This document shows, one piece after another, positions 7,559 to 17,714 of a stretch of DNA of 64,000 bases. The DNA is from Lachnospiraceae bacterium (GTDB lineage Bacteria; Bacillota; Clostridia; Lachnospirales; Lachnospiraceae), in assembly GCA_015056915.1 (NCBI GenBank), contig SVFK01000010.1, positions 35,865 through 99,864 on the forward strand. Direction: 5' to 3'. Position 1 is the first letter of the stretch; each line of letters starts with the position of its first letter. Both the position numbers and the translations under genes were made by a program. Under the pieces are notes generated by a model, which made no database searches, was not told where the DNA came from, and saw only the letters and a list, made by a program, of their open reading frames with translations.

Positions 7559-9640
7559 TTAAATCAAAGCATTGGCATCAATAATCAATGCAACTTCACC
7601 ATCACCGAGAATGGTTGCACCACTGATAAATTTACATTGCTTCATGTATTTGCCCAGAGATTTAATAACAATTTCCTGCTGTCCGATTAAATCGTCAATT
7701 ACCAGACCCGCCAGCTTGTCGCCCTTCTTTACAATAACAACGACCAGATTCTCATCCGCAGACTTAGTGCTCTCAATATCAAGAACCTTGGATAAGCGAA
7801 CAAGCGGAATTACAGTACCTCTTAAATGAATAACCTCTTCATTCTGAACCAGCTTAATCTCACTGGGTGAAATATCCTCAATGGTCTGAATAGAGCCCAG
7901 AGAAATCGCATATTTCTCTCCACCCACAACAACCATCAATGCCTGAATAATTGCCAGAGTCAACGGCAGACGAATGGTCCATGTACTTCCTTCGCCAAGC
8001 TTAGTCTTAACCTCAACCTCACCGCTTAAGGACTCAATCTTGGAACGAACAACATCAAGACCTACGCCACGGCCGGATACATCAGTAACCTTCTTTGCCG
8101 TAGAAAAGCTAGGGAGGAATAACAGATTAATAGCATCCTTTTCAGACATATTGGCAGCCTGCTCGGGAGTAATAACATTTCTCTCAATCGCTTTCTTCTT
8201 AACTCCCTCAACATCAATACCGTTACCGTCGTCTCTTACTTCAATTACTACATTGTTACCATCCTGGTATGCATCCAGGAAAATGGAACCGGTAGGGGAC
8301 TTACCTCTCTGTTCACGTACCTCTGCAGATTCCAATCCATGGTCAGCAGAATTACGAAGCAAATGCATCAAAGGATCACCGATTTCGTCAACCACGGTAC
8401 GATCCAATTCTGTCTCTTCACCGGTCATATACAATTCCATCTTCTTATCCAGAGTCTTGGATAAATCACGAATCATACGAGGGAATTTGTTTACCACACT
8501 CTCAATAGGAACCATTCGAACCTTCATAACTGACTCGTGCAGGTTGGTAGTAACACTTTCCAGATATTCAATCTGCTCATTGAATCCACTATTCACACTC
8601 TGTTCCTGACCGGATGCAGACACAAGAGAGTTCTTCGCAATAATCAATTCACTTACAAGATTCATCAGAACATCCAGCTTCTCAATATCCACACGAACCG
8701 TACGGTTTACAATAGGCTTGCCGGGAGTCTGCTTCTTCTCAGGTCCCTTTGCCTTCTTTTCATCCACTGTAGCCACACCACTTGCGGTTACAACATCTTT
8801 TGTAGGCACATCATCATCATCTATCGGCTGATAATTCTTAGTCTTCTCCAATTCGATTGCCGCACCGGTTACCTCAGCAATTTCAGATACATTTTCTGCC
8901 GCCTTTATTACTTCCTCAACAGAATTCTCTGAGATAACAACAAGGGTGAAATCCTTATCAAATCTTTCATCCTCTACATCCTGTGCACTGGGAACGGATA
9001 CAATAATCTCTCCCTTTTCTTCTATAGACTTAAATACAAGGAAAGCTCTTGCCGCTTTAAGAATACAGGTATCCTGTACTACAACATTAATACCATACAC
9101 ATTCTTGCCCTGCTTCATAGCAGCCTTCATAACACGAAGCTGACTGCTGTCAAAGGCAATATCATACCATTTAGGAACATCTGCTTCCTGACCGACATCC
9201 TTAGCTGCGCTCTTTTTTGAGGTCTTCTTCTTGGGTGCAGGTGCCTCTTCTGCCTTTTTACTGTTTAAAATATCATTTAACTGCTTAATCAAAGGCTCAT
9301 TGTCATTGGTTCCTTCGTCCGCGGTTTCCTGAATATTGTTATTATACTCTTCCAAAGCATCCAAACACTGGAACAGCACGTCTATCATTTCAGGCTTAAC
9401 CTTGATATTGCCGTTACGAACCTCTGAGAATACATTCTCCATGTCATGTGTCAAATTCTGCATTCTCTTGTAGCCCATTGTACCTGCCATTCCCTTCAGG
9501 GAATGTGCAGCACGGAAAATCTCATTGACAGTATCCATGCTCTCCGAATCTGCTTCCAGTGCAAGAATCTGAGTATTCAAATTCTGCAAATGTTCTTTTG
9601 TTTCATCCAGAAAAATCTCAAGATATTGGCTTACGTCCAT
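7559..9640 (-). CDS. cheA: Chemotaxis histidine kinase CheA
   Basis: 693 residues. Autophosphorylating kinase that phosphorylates CheY and CheB. Domain order: Hpt with His46 in AAHSLKGMAG; an intermediate response-regulator-binding region; P3 dimerisation helices (about 340-400); HATPase with LLRNSADHGLE, DDGNGID and GRGVGLDVV; and a C-terminal CheW-like domain ending in SGATILGDGEVALIID. Upstream in-frame starts exist (to 9664), but GGAGG lies five bases before the ATG at 9640, which gives the classic start MDVSQYLEIFLDET. Confidence 0.97.
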   Translation of the reverse strand: MDVSQYLEIFLDETKEHLQNLNTQILALEADSESMDTVNEIFRAAHSLKGMAGTMGYKRMQNLTHDMENVFSEVRNGNIKVKPEMIDVLFQCLDALEEYNNNIQETADEGTNDNEPLIKQLNDILNSKKAEEAPAPKKKTSKKSAAKDVGQEADVPKWYDIAFDSSQLRVMKAAMKQGKNVYGINVVVQDTCILKAARAFLVFKSIEEKGEIIVSVPSAQDVEDERFDKDFTLVVISENSVEEVIKAAENVSEIAEVTGAAIELEKTKNYQPIDDDDVPTKDVVTASGVATVDEKKAKGPEKKQTPGKPIVNRTVRVDIEKLDVLMNLVSELIIAKNSLVSASGQEQSVNSGFNEQIEYLESVTTNLHESVMKVRMVPIESVVNKFPRMIRDLSKTLDKKMELYMTGEETELDRTVVDEIGDPLMHLLRNSADHGLESAEVREQRGKSPTGSIFLDAYQDGNNVVIEVRDDGNGIDVEGVKKKAIERNVITPEQAANMSEKDAINLLFLPSFSTAKKVTDVSGRGVGLDVVRSKIESLSGEVEVKTKLGEGSTWTIRLPLTLAIIQALMVVVGGEKYAISLGSIQTIEDISPSEIKLVQNEEVIHLRGTVIPLVRLSKVLDIESTKSADENLVVVIVKKGDKLAGLVIDDLIGQQEIVIKSLGKYMKQCKFISGATILGDGEVALIIDANALI

Positions 9641-9673
9641 CTTATCCTCCATTCCGCCGCGCACGGCTCTTCA

Positions 9674-10759
9674 TCATTGGTTCTTTAATCCGACCTGCAA
9701 AATAACTTCCTGCGCTATCTGTTCCAAAGGAACCACCTGATCAGAAAGCTCTGCACCGATAACACTCTTTGGCATACCAAATACAATACTGCTGTTCTGA
9801 TCCTGTGCAATTACATGCACCTTCTTTTTAGATTTCAAATTCTTGATACCCTCTGTACCGTCAGCTCCCATTCCGGTCATCACCACACACACAATACTGT
9901 CATAATGACTGTCCATCAGAGATTCATACATATAATTTGCACAAGGTCTTACACCTTCTCTGGTCGGCTCATCAGACAAATGAAGAGTATATCTGCCTGT
10001 TGCCGATACCTTCACCTTCATATGCTTGCCACCCATTGCAATGTATACCGTTCCCTTTTGCAATTCCTCACCTTCCTGAGCTTCCTTAACCGTGATTTCA
10101 CTCAGGTCATTCAACCTTTCGGCCAAAGATGCTGTAAAACTCTTTGGCATATGCTGAACAATAAGTACCGGGGCATCCAATGTTGCCGGCAGCTTGGGTA
10201 TTACAGATTGTAAGGCTTTCGGTCCGCCTGTGGAGCTTGCCAAAGCTACTATCTTACTTCCGGGCACCTTGGCGGCAGTTTTCTTGACAATATCTATCAT
10301 CCTACCGGTAATTTGTCTGTCTGCCAGAATCTTCTCTCTTGACTCAAATACGGGCGGCTTACTGCGAGCCACAACATCAAGAATACGAAGTAATTCATTT
10401 TTAAAGGTATCCACGCGACAATCAATAGCATTGTCAGGCTTATGTATGAAATCCATTGCTCCCAATTCCAGAGCATCAAGTGTTGTTTTGGCTCCCTGCT
10501 TGGTATCTGTACTGGCCATTACCACCTTGGCAGAAATCTTATACTTTCGCAGCTCCTCCAACAACTGAAGTCCATTCATCTTGGGCATGTTCACATCAAG
10601 AACCACTGCATCATATTGATTTCTGCTCAGAAGGTCAAAAGCCTCCAGACCATTGGTCGCTCTGTCAACAACTTGAAACCTTTCGTCGCTATTAATTATA
10701 TCACAAAGCACCCTTCTCATGAGTGCAGAGTCATCAACTACCAGTATTTTTTTTGTCAT
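9674..10759 (-). CDS. cheB: Chemotaxis methylesterase/response regulator CheB
   Basis: 361 residues. The N-terminal receiver has its phospho-acceptor Asp55 in VVLDVNMPKMNG. The C-terminal methylesterase shows ALASSTGGPKAL (catalytic Ser), VQHMPKSFTASLAERL (catalytic His) and MTGMGADGTEG (catalytic Asp). It removes methyl groups from chemoreceptors. The partner methyltransferase CheR is not encoded in this window. It lies between the PilZ gene and cheA. Confidence 0.97.
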   Translation of the reverse strand: MTKKILVVDDSALMRRVLCDIINSDERFQVVDRATNGLEAFDLLSRNQYDAVVLDVNMPKMNGLQLLEELRKYKISAKVVMASTDTKQGAKTTLDALELGAMDFIHKPDNAIDCRVDTFKNELLRILDVVARSKPPVFESREKILADRQITGRMIDIVKKTAAKVPGSKIVALASSTGGPKALQSVIPKLPATLDAPVLIVQHMPKSFTASLAERLNDLSEITVKEAQEGEELQKGTVYIAMGGKHMKVKVSATGRYTLHLSDEPTREGVRPCANYMYESLMDSHYDSIVCVVMTGMGADGTEGIKNLKSKKKVHVIAQDQNSSIVFGMPKSVIGAELSDQVVPLEQIAQEVILQVGLKNQ

Positions 10760-10798
10760 TTTTTACCTCTTCACCTAATATCTGTCATTATGTGACTT

Positions 10799-11518
10799 TT
10801 ATTTTTCAGTATTTCTGAGTTTGCGCTCTTCTTCAAAGATATATTTAATAATATCTTCTCTTGTCTCCGCATTCATATTATAAAATTGCACACGGTGCTC
10901 GTATGTCCCCGGCTTATTATCCAAGTTTCGTGCAGCCAGTATCCTGCCTACTACTTCATACTTTTTTTGTTGACCACCTTTTTGCAGATAAAAGCTACAA
11001 CAAATCAAGCTTTCCGGCTCATACCGCTGTTCAGACATAAATCGCAACCCTCCACCGCTGATATCCACAATAACGCTTCTTTTCAGCGGAAGTCCCGGTT
11101 GAAGCTCCAATGTTGCTTTCGAATCTATATGCTGTATTTCCTCTTCCATAAGATTGCGTGCCCCCATCTCCAGAGCACAGCTGAATCTATAATATTCTCT
11201 TCTTTGATACTTTCGCAAATTACTGGTTAATTCCAATACCAAAATATACACATTGCTACTCTTATATCGATCTATGATTCTTGCAGCACATTGATACAAT
11301 CCGCTCTGACCGTATACAATGACATCATACTCTGAATCCACCGGTAACAAAATCAGTTTGTTTTGTTCTATCGGCATCATAATTTCAAGAGTATCATCCG
11401 ACAAAATCTCATAAACGGTACTATAATACGTCTTTTGCTCCGCTCCATTCTCCCCATGGCCATGCGCTATGACTTGTAAATCAATTTTATCCCCTTCAGA
11501 TATAAACTTAGATAACAT
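10799..11518 (-). CDS. YcgR-like flagellar brake protein with PilZ domain
   Basis: 239 residues. The N-terminal YcgR-type beta domain (1-100) is followed by a PilZ domain with both c-di-GMP contacts: RREYYR (106-111, supplying RxxxR) and DISGGG (152-157, D/NxSxxG). Proteins of this family slow or bias the flagellar motor when c-di-GMP is high. It is cotranscribed between flhG and cheB; a similar ypfA/ycgR-like protein does this in Bacillus. Ligand binding is inferred from intact motifs. Confidence 0.88.
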   Translation of the reverse strand: MLSKFISEGDKIDLQVIAHGHGENGAEQKTYYSTVYEILSDDTLEIMMPIEQNKLILLPVDSEYDVIVYGQSGLYQCAARIIDRYKSSNVYILVLELTSNLRKYQRREYYRFSCALEMGARNLMEEEIQHIDSKATLELQPGLPLKRSVIVDISGGGLRFMSEQRYEPESLICCSFYLQKGGQQKKYEVVGRILAARNLDNKPGTYEHRVQFYNMNAETREDIIKYIFEEERKLRNTEK

Positions 11519-11538
11519 CTTATCACCTCGTTTGTCTT

Positions 11539-12420
11539 TTACTTACCGTTATTGCTTCGCCCCACAATATGCGAGAAAAATGCTGCCATTCCACGCTTCG
11601 GCTGCCCTTCTGTTTCTTCCTTGCCCAGAAGTCTTACTGCAATTTTCTCATATGCCAGGCTGGCCTTTGCTCCCGGATTCTGCATAGATACCGGCCGCTG
11701 CTGCATTACCGCTTTTGATACCTGTACATCCTGCGGTACGCTTCCAAGATATGTCATGGGTATCTTGAGATATCTGGTGACAACTGCATTCAGCTTTTGA
11801 AACAACACTTCGCCCTCCGCCTCTTTCTCTACCCGGTTGGCAATCATTTTAACCTTGGTCATATCTTCCCGAAATCTCGGATGTCGATATAAGGCCTTTA
11901 ACAGGGAATACGAATCCGTAATGGAAGTGGGCTCCGGCGTTGTGACCAATAAAATCTCACCGCTGGCAACCAAAAATTCCAATACCGCATCTGCAATACC
12001 CGCACCGGTATCCACAATAATAATATCCGCAATAGAATCCAACTCTGCAAGATTCTGAACAATATAGGACAGATAATCTCTGCTCAGATTGGACATTCCG
12101 GCGATACCGGAGCCACCCGAAATAAAGCCTACCTCCATAGGCCCCCAGGTAATGATTTCTTTTATTTTTTTACCTTGATATATCAAATCACACAAATTAT
12201 GCTTTGGCACAGCTCCAAACATAATCTCTATATTGGCAAGTCCGAAATCCGCATCAAGGATAATTACTTTTTTTCCAAGCTTACGAAACTGGATTGCAAG
12301 ATTGATAGCCATATTCGATTTGCCGACACCACCCTTACCGCTAGTGACCGTAATCACCCTTGCCAAGGGTCTGATTTGCTGACTTGCCTTTATGATTCGT
12401 AATTGTTCTGCCTGATCCAT
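11539..12420 (-). CDS. flhG: Flagellar number/placement ATPase FlhG (MinD-like)
   Basis: 293 residues. The N-terminus carries the FlhG activator motif DQAEQLR (residues 2-8), which stimulates the GTPase FlhF. The deviant Walker A TSGKGGVGKSN and the MinD-type switch VDTGAGI follow. It controls flagellar number and C-ring assembly in other bacteria. It follows flhF by 31 bases. Also called YlxH in Bacillus. Confidence 0.93.
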   Translation of the reverse strand: MDQAEQLRIIKASQQIRPLARVITVTSGKGGVGKSNMAINLAIQFRKLGKKVIILDADFGLANIEIMFGAVPKHNLCDLIYQGKKIKEIITWGPMEVGFISGGSGIAGMSNLSRDYLSYIVQNLAELDSIADIIIVDTGAGIADAVLEFLVASGEILLVTTPEPTSITDSYSLLKALYRHPRFREDMTKVKMIANRVEKEAEGEVLFQKLNAVVTRYLKIPMTYLGSVPQDVQVSKAVMQQRPVSMQNPGAKASLAYEKIAVRLLGKEETEGQPKRGMAAFFSHIVGRSNNGK

Positions 12421-12451
12421 ATTTTAAAGCTCCTACACCGCAAAGCCTCTA

Positions 12452-13699
12452 CTATTTACCGCCAAGAAGCTGCTTCACAGTTTTCTGTGGGTTAAAGGTT
12501 TCAATATCATCCGGTACATTTTGTCCATAAGTAACATAGGCTATAGTAGCATCTGTCTGCAGCTTGATATTCAATATATTACCTACGGCATTGGTCTCAT
12601 CCAGCTTGGTAAAGATAAGCTGATATTCTGTAATCTCACTGTATTTTTCTGCAATTTTGAGCAAATCGCTATATTTGGTCACAGCACTAAGCACCAGAAA
12701 GCTTTGGCATTCTGCTTTAGCCTTAACAGCCTCCAGCATGCTCTGCATCTTTTGTAGCTGCTCATCATTCTTATGGGAATGTCCTGCTGTATCCACAAAT
12801 ATATAATCATAGTCACCAAAATCGGCAACTGCATTACAGAATTCCTCTTCCGTATAAATCACTCTGAAGGGCACCTCCAAAATATTGGCATAGGTTCTCA
12901 GCTGATCTGCCGCTGCAATACGATAGGTGTCCGTTGTCAGAAGCGCAATTTTTTTCTTCTTTTCCATGGAATAGTTGCTGGCAATCTTAGCTATGGTAGT
13001 CGTCTTTCCCACACCGGTAGGTCCTATAAACAATACTACCTTTGTCCCTTTTTCTGCAGGTGTAATACCGGCACTCTTACCGAATTTCAGCACCATCTTC
13101 TGATAGATATTTGCCAGAATATAATCAAAGGGCATATTGGGCTTTTTGACTTTATCAATATCCTCCAACATCTGGTTGGCATACTTTTCATCCACTTCGT
13201 TATCCAGCATGGTATTGTAAAGAAGACGTATAAACCTTTCGCGCTCGGAATAGTCACTTTTGCTTTCTTTCTCTGCCGTCTCGTCAGCATTCTCTTCCGT
13301 ATTTTCAGAAGAAATCGTATTGTCCTCCACCATTTCCTGAGGGATTGCTGCCTTTTTCTCTTCGTCCGATTTCTTTAACTGATTTTCCAAAAGAATCTGC
13401 AGGCTGTCCAGCTTTTTCTCAATATTTTCAGTGTTGGCTCCTTGTGAAATAATTCCTCCGCCATTCTTTACCGCAGACTCTGCTTTACTACGTTTGGCCG
13501 CATTGTCTCTGGAGTATGCCTGCACATTTTCCTCTTCCAGCGCCACCGTTACTTCCACCTGCTTGGAACCGAATAAAGCCAGAATCCCCCTACGCTTTAC
13601 ATCCTTTACGTTCATAATAACAACGCCTTCACCAAGCTCGCGTTTAGCTGCCTCTACAGCTTCATTCTCTGTTTTCCCTATATATTTCTTAATTATCAT
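12452..13699 (-). CDS. flhF: Flagellar placement GTPase FlhF
   Basis: 415 residues, SRP-type GTPase that positions the flagellar basal body. The B domain (MIIKKYIGKTENEAVEAAKRELGEG-like start) is followed by a charged linker and then the NG domain with FIGPTGVGKTTTIAK (G1), DTYRIAAADQL (G2), VDTAGHS (G3) and TKLDE (G4). Its ATG overlaps the flhA stop codon in a TAATG arrangement, indicating translational coupling. Confidence 0.95.
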   Translation of the reverse strand: MIIKKYIGKTENEAVEAAKRELGEGVVIMNVKDVKRRGILALFGSKQVEVTVALEEENVQAYSRDNAAKRSKAESAVKNGGGIISQGANTENIEKKLDSLQILLENQLKKSDEEKKAAIPQEMVEDNTISSENTEENADETAEKESKSDYSERERFIRLLYNTMLDNEVDEKYANQMLEDIDKVKKPNMPFDYILANIYQKMVLKFGKSAGITPAEKGTKVVLFIGPTGVGKTTTIAKIASNYSMEKKKKIALLTTDTYRIAAADQLRTYANILEVPFRVIYTEEEFCNAVADFGDYDYIFVDTAGHSHKNDEQLQKMQSMLEAVKAKAECQSFLVLSAVTKYSDLLKIAEKYSEITEYQLIFTKLDETNAVGNILNIKLQTDATIAYVTYGQNVPDDIETFNPQKTVKQLLGGK

Positions 13700-15738
13700 T
13701 ATACTGTCACCATCCCTACTGACTGCAATTCTACATTGGATTCGACTTCATTATATGATACAACCACCAAATCTTTAAAATAATCCTCAGTCAATCGTTT
13801 AAAATACATGCGAACAATGGGTGAGGTAATAATAATCGGATTTTTCCCCAAGTTCTCCAGTTTTTTTACCTCTTTGCTTACAGAATCAATAATTGCTCTT
13901 GCTCTGGCAGGGTCCAGATTCAGGAAAGCTCCTGTCTCCGTCTGCTTCACACTTCCCATGATTTCCTGTTCTATTTTAGGATCCAATGTCACCACACTGG
14001 TGGTTTCATGAGGTGAAAAATACTTTGTGGAAATTGCTCTTTTCAAACTCTGTCTCACATATTCCGTCAATATATCCGTATCCCGCGTGGTGGATGCATA
14101 ATCTGCAAGAGTCTCCATAATCGTCAACAGGTCTCGAATAGAGATTCCTTCCTTAAGCAGATTCTGTAATACCTTTTGGATTTCACCCAGTCCCAACAGC
14201 TTGGGCACCAAATCCTCCACCAAGGATGGATTGGTCTCCTTCAAATTGTTGACCAGATTCTGCACATCCTGACGTGTCAACAGCTCAGAAATGTACTGTC
14301 TGATAATCTCAGTCAAATGTGTTGCAATAATGGAAGGCGGATCCACAACCGTATAGCCGAGGCTTTCTGCTCGTTCTCTCTGTCCTTCCGTAATCCATAT
14401 TGCGGGAAGATGGAAGGATGGCTCAAAGGTAGGTATACCTGTAATTTCTTCCTCCACATACCCCGGATTCATCGCCATATAATGGTCAAAGAGAATCTCT
14501 CCCTCACTGACCTGAATTCCCTTTATTTTAATAATATACTGATTGGGATTTAACTGAATATTATCTCGCAAACGAATAATGGGAACCACCGTACCAAGCT
14601 CCAACGCAATCTGCCTACGAATCATTACCACTCTGTCAAGCAAATCTCCGCCTTGGTTTACATCTGCAAGAGGAATAATTCCGTAACCGAATTCCAACTC
14701 GATAGGATCCACCTGCAGGAGACTGTTGACATTTTCCGGTTGTCGTATCTCCTCTGCCGCGGCCTCTTCGCTGTCTACCTCCTGCTCTATCTTTGCGGTT
14801 TCAATCGTACCTGCAATCGTACGTCCTGCTATAACAAACAGAAGACCCAGACCTACGAAAAGGATGGTATTCAAGGTCGTTGCAAATCCCAGTATCGCCA
14901 ACATGGCACCTACAAGGTACAGCACCTTAGGGATACCGAACAGCTGACCAATCAGAGTAGTACCAAAATCTGCATCCTTGCTTCCCTTTGTCACCAAAAT
15001 ACCGGTAGATAAGGATATTAACAGGGACGGAATCTGACTTACCAGACCGTCTCCGATTGTAAGAATAGCGTATTTTTCAAGCGCCTCCGCCATTTCCATG
15101 TTTCCTCTGGAAACACCCATGACAAGACCACCCACAATGTTAACCACCGTGAGAAGAAGACCCATGATGGCATCTCCCTTAACGTACTTAACAGCACCAT
15201 CCATGGAGCCGAAAAAGCTTGCTTCCTCCTGAATTTTATCACGGCGCTTTTTGGCTTCGGCATCCGTAATGGCACCGGTGTTTAAGTCCGCATCAATAGC
15301 CATCTGCTTACCGGGCATAGCATCCAGAGTAAATCTTGCCGTCACTTCGGATACACGTTCCGAACCTTTATTGATAACCAAAAATTGTACCAATATCAGA
15401 ATAATGAAAACAATAACACCAATGACCAAATCGCCGCCACCTACATACTCACCGAAGGTCGCTACTACGTTTCCGGCATAGCCGTCCCTTAAAATCAAAC
15501 GTGTGGACGACACATTTAACGCAATTCGGAATATTGTAGTGAACAAAAGCATGGTGGGAAAATATGCCATATCCAACACTTCCTTGCTGAACATGGTGCC
15601 AAACATAATCGTTAATGCCAAGGCTATATTAATAGCAAGAAAAACATCAAGAAGGGTTGAGGGAATGGATATAATCAACATCAAAAAGGCCGCCATGATA
15701 TACAATGCCACGCCTAAATCCGCTTTTCTTATCTTCAT
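13699..15738 (-). CDS. flhA: Flagellar export apparatus protein FlhA
   Basis: 679 residues. The N-terminal membrane half (about eight helices, residues 10-320) carries the FHIPEP-family core with TARFTLDAMPGKQMAIDADL. The C-terminal cytoplasmic domain docks export substrates and chaperones. A GTG at 15747 is in frame but overlaps the AAGGAG site; the ATG at 15738 is placed eight bases after it and is preferred. It follows flhB and ends in a TAATG overlap with flhF. Confidence 0.97.
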   Translation of the reverse strand: MKIRKADLGVALYIMAAFLMLIISIPSTLLDVFLAINIALALTIMFGTMFSKEVLDMAYFPTMLLFTTIFRIALNVSSTRLILRDGYAGNVVATFGEYVGGGDLVIGVIVFIILILVQFLVINKGSERVSEVTARFTLDAMPGKQMAIDADLNTGAITDAEAKKRRDKIQEEASFFGSMDGAVKYVKGDAIMGLLLTVVNIVGGLVMGVSRGNMEMAEALEKYAILTIGDGLVSQIPSLLISLSTGILVTKGSKDADFGTTLIGQLFGIPKVLYLVGAMLAILGFATTLNTILFVGLGLLFVIAGRTIAGTIETAKIEQEVDSEEAAAEEIRQPENVNSLLQVDPIELEFGYGIIPLADVNQGGDLLDRVVMIRRQIALELGTVVPIIRLRDNIQLNPNQYIIKIKGIQVSEGEILFDHYMAMNPGYVEEEITGIPTFEPSFHLPAIWITEGQRERAESLGYTVVDPPSIIATHLTEIIRQYISELLTRQDVQNLVNNLKETNPSLVEDLVPKLLGLGEIQKVLQNLLKEGISIRDLLTIMETLADYASTTRDTDILTEYVRQSLKRAISTKYFSPHETTSVVTLDPKIEQEIMGSVKQTETGAFLNLDPARARAIIDSVSKEVKKLENLGKNPIIITSPIVRMYFKRLTEDYFKDLVVVSYNEVESNVELQSVGMVTV

Positions 15739-15811
15739 AACCCTCACTCCTTTCCTTTTGTTATTTTATCAAATGACAGCCATCTGTCGATTCTGCATCA
15801 GTAAAACAGCT

Positions 15812-16924
15812 CTACACTTTCCCTTGCAGATGATATACAAATGCCAGCACCTCTGCCACTGCCTGATACAATTCAGGTGGGACAGCCTGTCCCACATCCA
15901 CGTTGGCGTAAAGCATACGCGCAAGGGGCTTATTTTCAACAATCTCAATATGATTTTCCCTTGCCACCTCTTTGATTTTGGCAGCCAGAAAATCTTCACC
16001 CTTTGCAATTACAATAGGGGCATCCGCCACCTGCGGATCATATTTAATTGCCACAGCATAATGGGTCGGGTTGGTAATAACCACATCCGCCTGAGGCAGA
16101 TTCTGCATCATACGACGCTGGGAAGCCTCCCTCATCTTCTGACGGATCTTTCCCTTAATCTGCGGATCTCCTTCCTGTTGCTTATACTCTTCTTTGATTT
16201 CCTGCTTAGTCATTCGCATATCCCTGCTGAATTTGATTTTTTGGTACACAAAATCAGCAAATGCAATAACCATATATATAATCGCTATCCGGATACCTAG
16301 ATCAGTAACTGTTTCTGCTACAAGCTGCAACGCCTGTAACAGGGGCATGTCATACAAATCAAACAACAGCACCCATTTATCCTCCAGATAATTGTAGCAT
16401 ATCCATATAATAAGACCGATTTTAGCGATAGATTTAATCAGCTCCACTATCGCATTGATGGAAAATATCTTTTTAAATCCTGATATTGGGTTGATTTTAT
16501 TGAATTTGGGTTTCATGGGCTTAGTGGTAGGCTTCCACTTCACCTGCACCAAATCGCTAACAAATGCAATTACCATACCAATCAGCATAATGGGAGCCAT
16601 AATTATGACTGACTCCAGCATCATCTCTCTAAAAAACACATTGGCATCATTCTCAGGCATATGCCCTCTCCAGAAAATAGCCGTCTCTGAAATTTTGTTA
16701 TATATATTGCCATACATAGACAAAAACTGGGTTCCCATATTGCCCACCCAGAGTTTCAATACCAGAAACAGAGCAAGAAGTCCCAAACCATTGGCTATCT
16801 CTCTACTTTTCGCCACCTGTCCTTCTTTTCTGGCATCAGCAAGCTTTTTCTGAGTAGCGGGTTCTGTTTTTTCTCCACCCATTCCTTCTTTGGCAAAGAA
16901 TTGAAGATTATATTCTAAAATCAC
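15812..16924 (-). CDS. flhB: Flagellar export switch protein FlhB
   Basis: 370 residues. Four-helix membrane part, then a cytoplasmic domain with the self-cleaving NPTH motif (285-288 in VVITNPTHYA). Cleavage there switches export specificity from hook to filament proteins. The start is GTG at 16924, overlapping the fliR TGA (GTGA), so it is translationally coupled. The N-terminus with LQFFAKEG and GEKTEPATQKKL is typical for Clostridia. Confidence 0.96.
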   Translation of the reverse strand: MILEYNLQFFAKEGMGGEKTEPATQKKLADARKEGQVAKSREIANGLGLLALFLVLKLWVGNMGTQFLSMYGNIYNKISETAIFWRGHMPENDANVFFREMMLESVIIMAPIMLIGMVIAFVSDLVQVKWKPTTKPMKPKFNKINPISGFKKIFSINAIVELIKSIAKIGLIIWICYNYLEDKWVLLFDLYDMPLLQALQLVAETVTDLGIRIAIIYMVIAFADFVYQKIKFSRDMRMTKQEIKEEYKQQEGDPQIKGKIRQKMREASQRRMMQNLPQADVVITNPTHYAVAIKYDPQVADAPIVIAKGEDFLAAKIKEVARENHIEIVENKPLARMLYANVDVGQAVPPELYQAVAEVLAFVYHLQGKV

Positions 16925-17703
16925 GTCATGCCTCCGATAAAGGAAACCATCATTTGTTTCATTTCCTGATACACAAAATCAGCTGCTGACGGCAGTAATG
17001 ATGCAGTAAAAAATAACGCACATAAGCCTGCCAAAATCTTGAGCTGAATACCAACCGCAAACATGTTCATCTGCGGAGAAACCTTAGCCAGCACGCCGAG
17101 AATTGCGTTCAGCAGTAATATCACACAAAAAATCGGCAATACAATCCGAAAGCCGATAATAATGTATTCACTCATAAAGGTAATCATTGCTTCCAGCAGC
17201 CTGTCCGAGTGAAAAACAGCTCCGTTAACAGGAATTAGTGTAAAGCTGTCTGCCAAAGCGCCAAACAAATATCGATACATTCCCGAAGCAATCAACATCA
17301 GCATAAATGCATACTGATATAAAACACCTGAAATACTGGAGCTTTGTCTTGTGGTAGGATCCATCAGGGTAGCCATAGACAAACCGGTCTCCATATCTGC
17401 CACAGAACCTGCAAAATTCACAATCGCAGTACAGATATTGGCGCCAAAGCCTATAAGTAAGCCGGATACCACTTCCTTCATAACAATCAATGCATACTCC
17501 ATCACCGAGTCATAATATACTGCCGGAGCAGGAGTCAGCGACTGATACAGAAGAAGTGCCGTAAAAAAACTGATTGCAATGCGTACTCTTGCAGGAGTAT
17601 TGCTCATACTAAAAAAAGGAGCAATAAACACAAAACAGGAAACCCGGGTAAATATCAGCAGGAAATATTCTAAATCATAAATAGAAAAAGAAACATCAAG
17701 CAT
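16921..17703 (-). CDS. fliR: Flagellar export apparatus protein FliR
   Basis: 260 residues, about six transmembrane helices, part of the FliPQR export gate in the basal body. The sequence contains RVSCFVFIAPFFS near the N-terminus and the conserved GFGANICTAIVNFAG segment. Its last codons overlap flhB by four bases, and it follows fliQ by 11 bases. Confidence 0.95.
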   Translation of the reverse strand: MLDVSFSIYDLEYFLLIFTRVSCFVFIAPFFSMSNTPARVRIAISFFTALLLYQSLTPAPAVYYDSVMEYALIVMKEVVSGLLIGFGANICTAIVNFAGSVADMETGLSMATLMDPTTRQSSSISGVLYQYAFMLMLIASGMYRYLFGALADSFTLIPVNGAVFHSDRLLEAMITFMSEYIIIGFRIVLPIFCVILLLNAILGVLAKVSPQMNMFAVGIQLKILAGLCALFFTASLLPSAADFVYQEMKQMMVSFIGGMT

Positions 17704-17714
17704 GCAGTTCTCCT

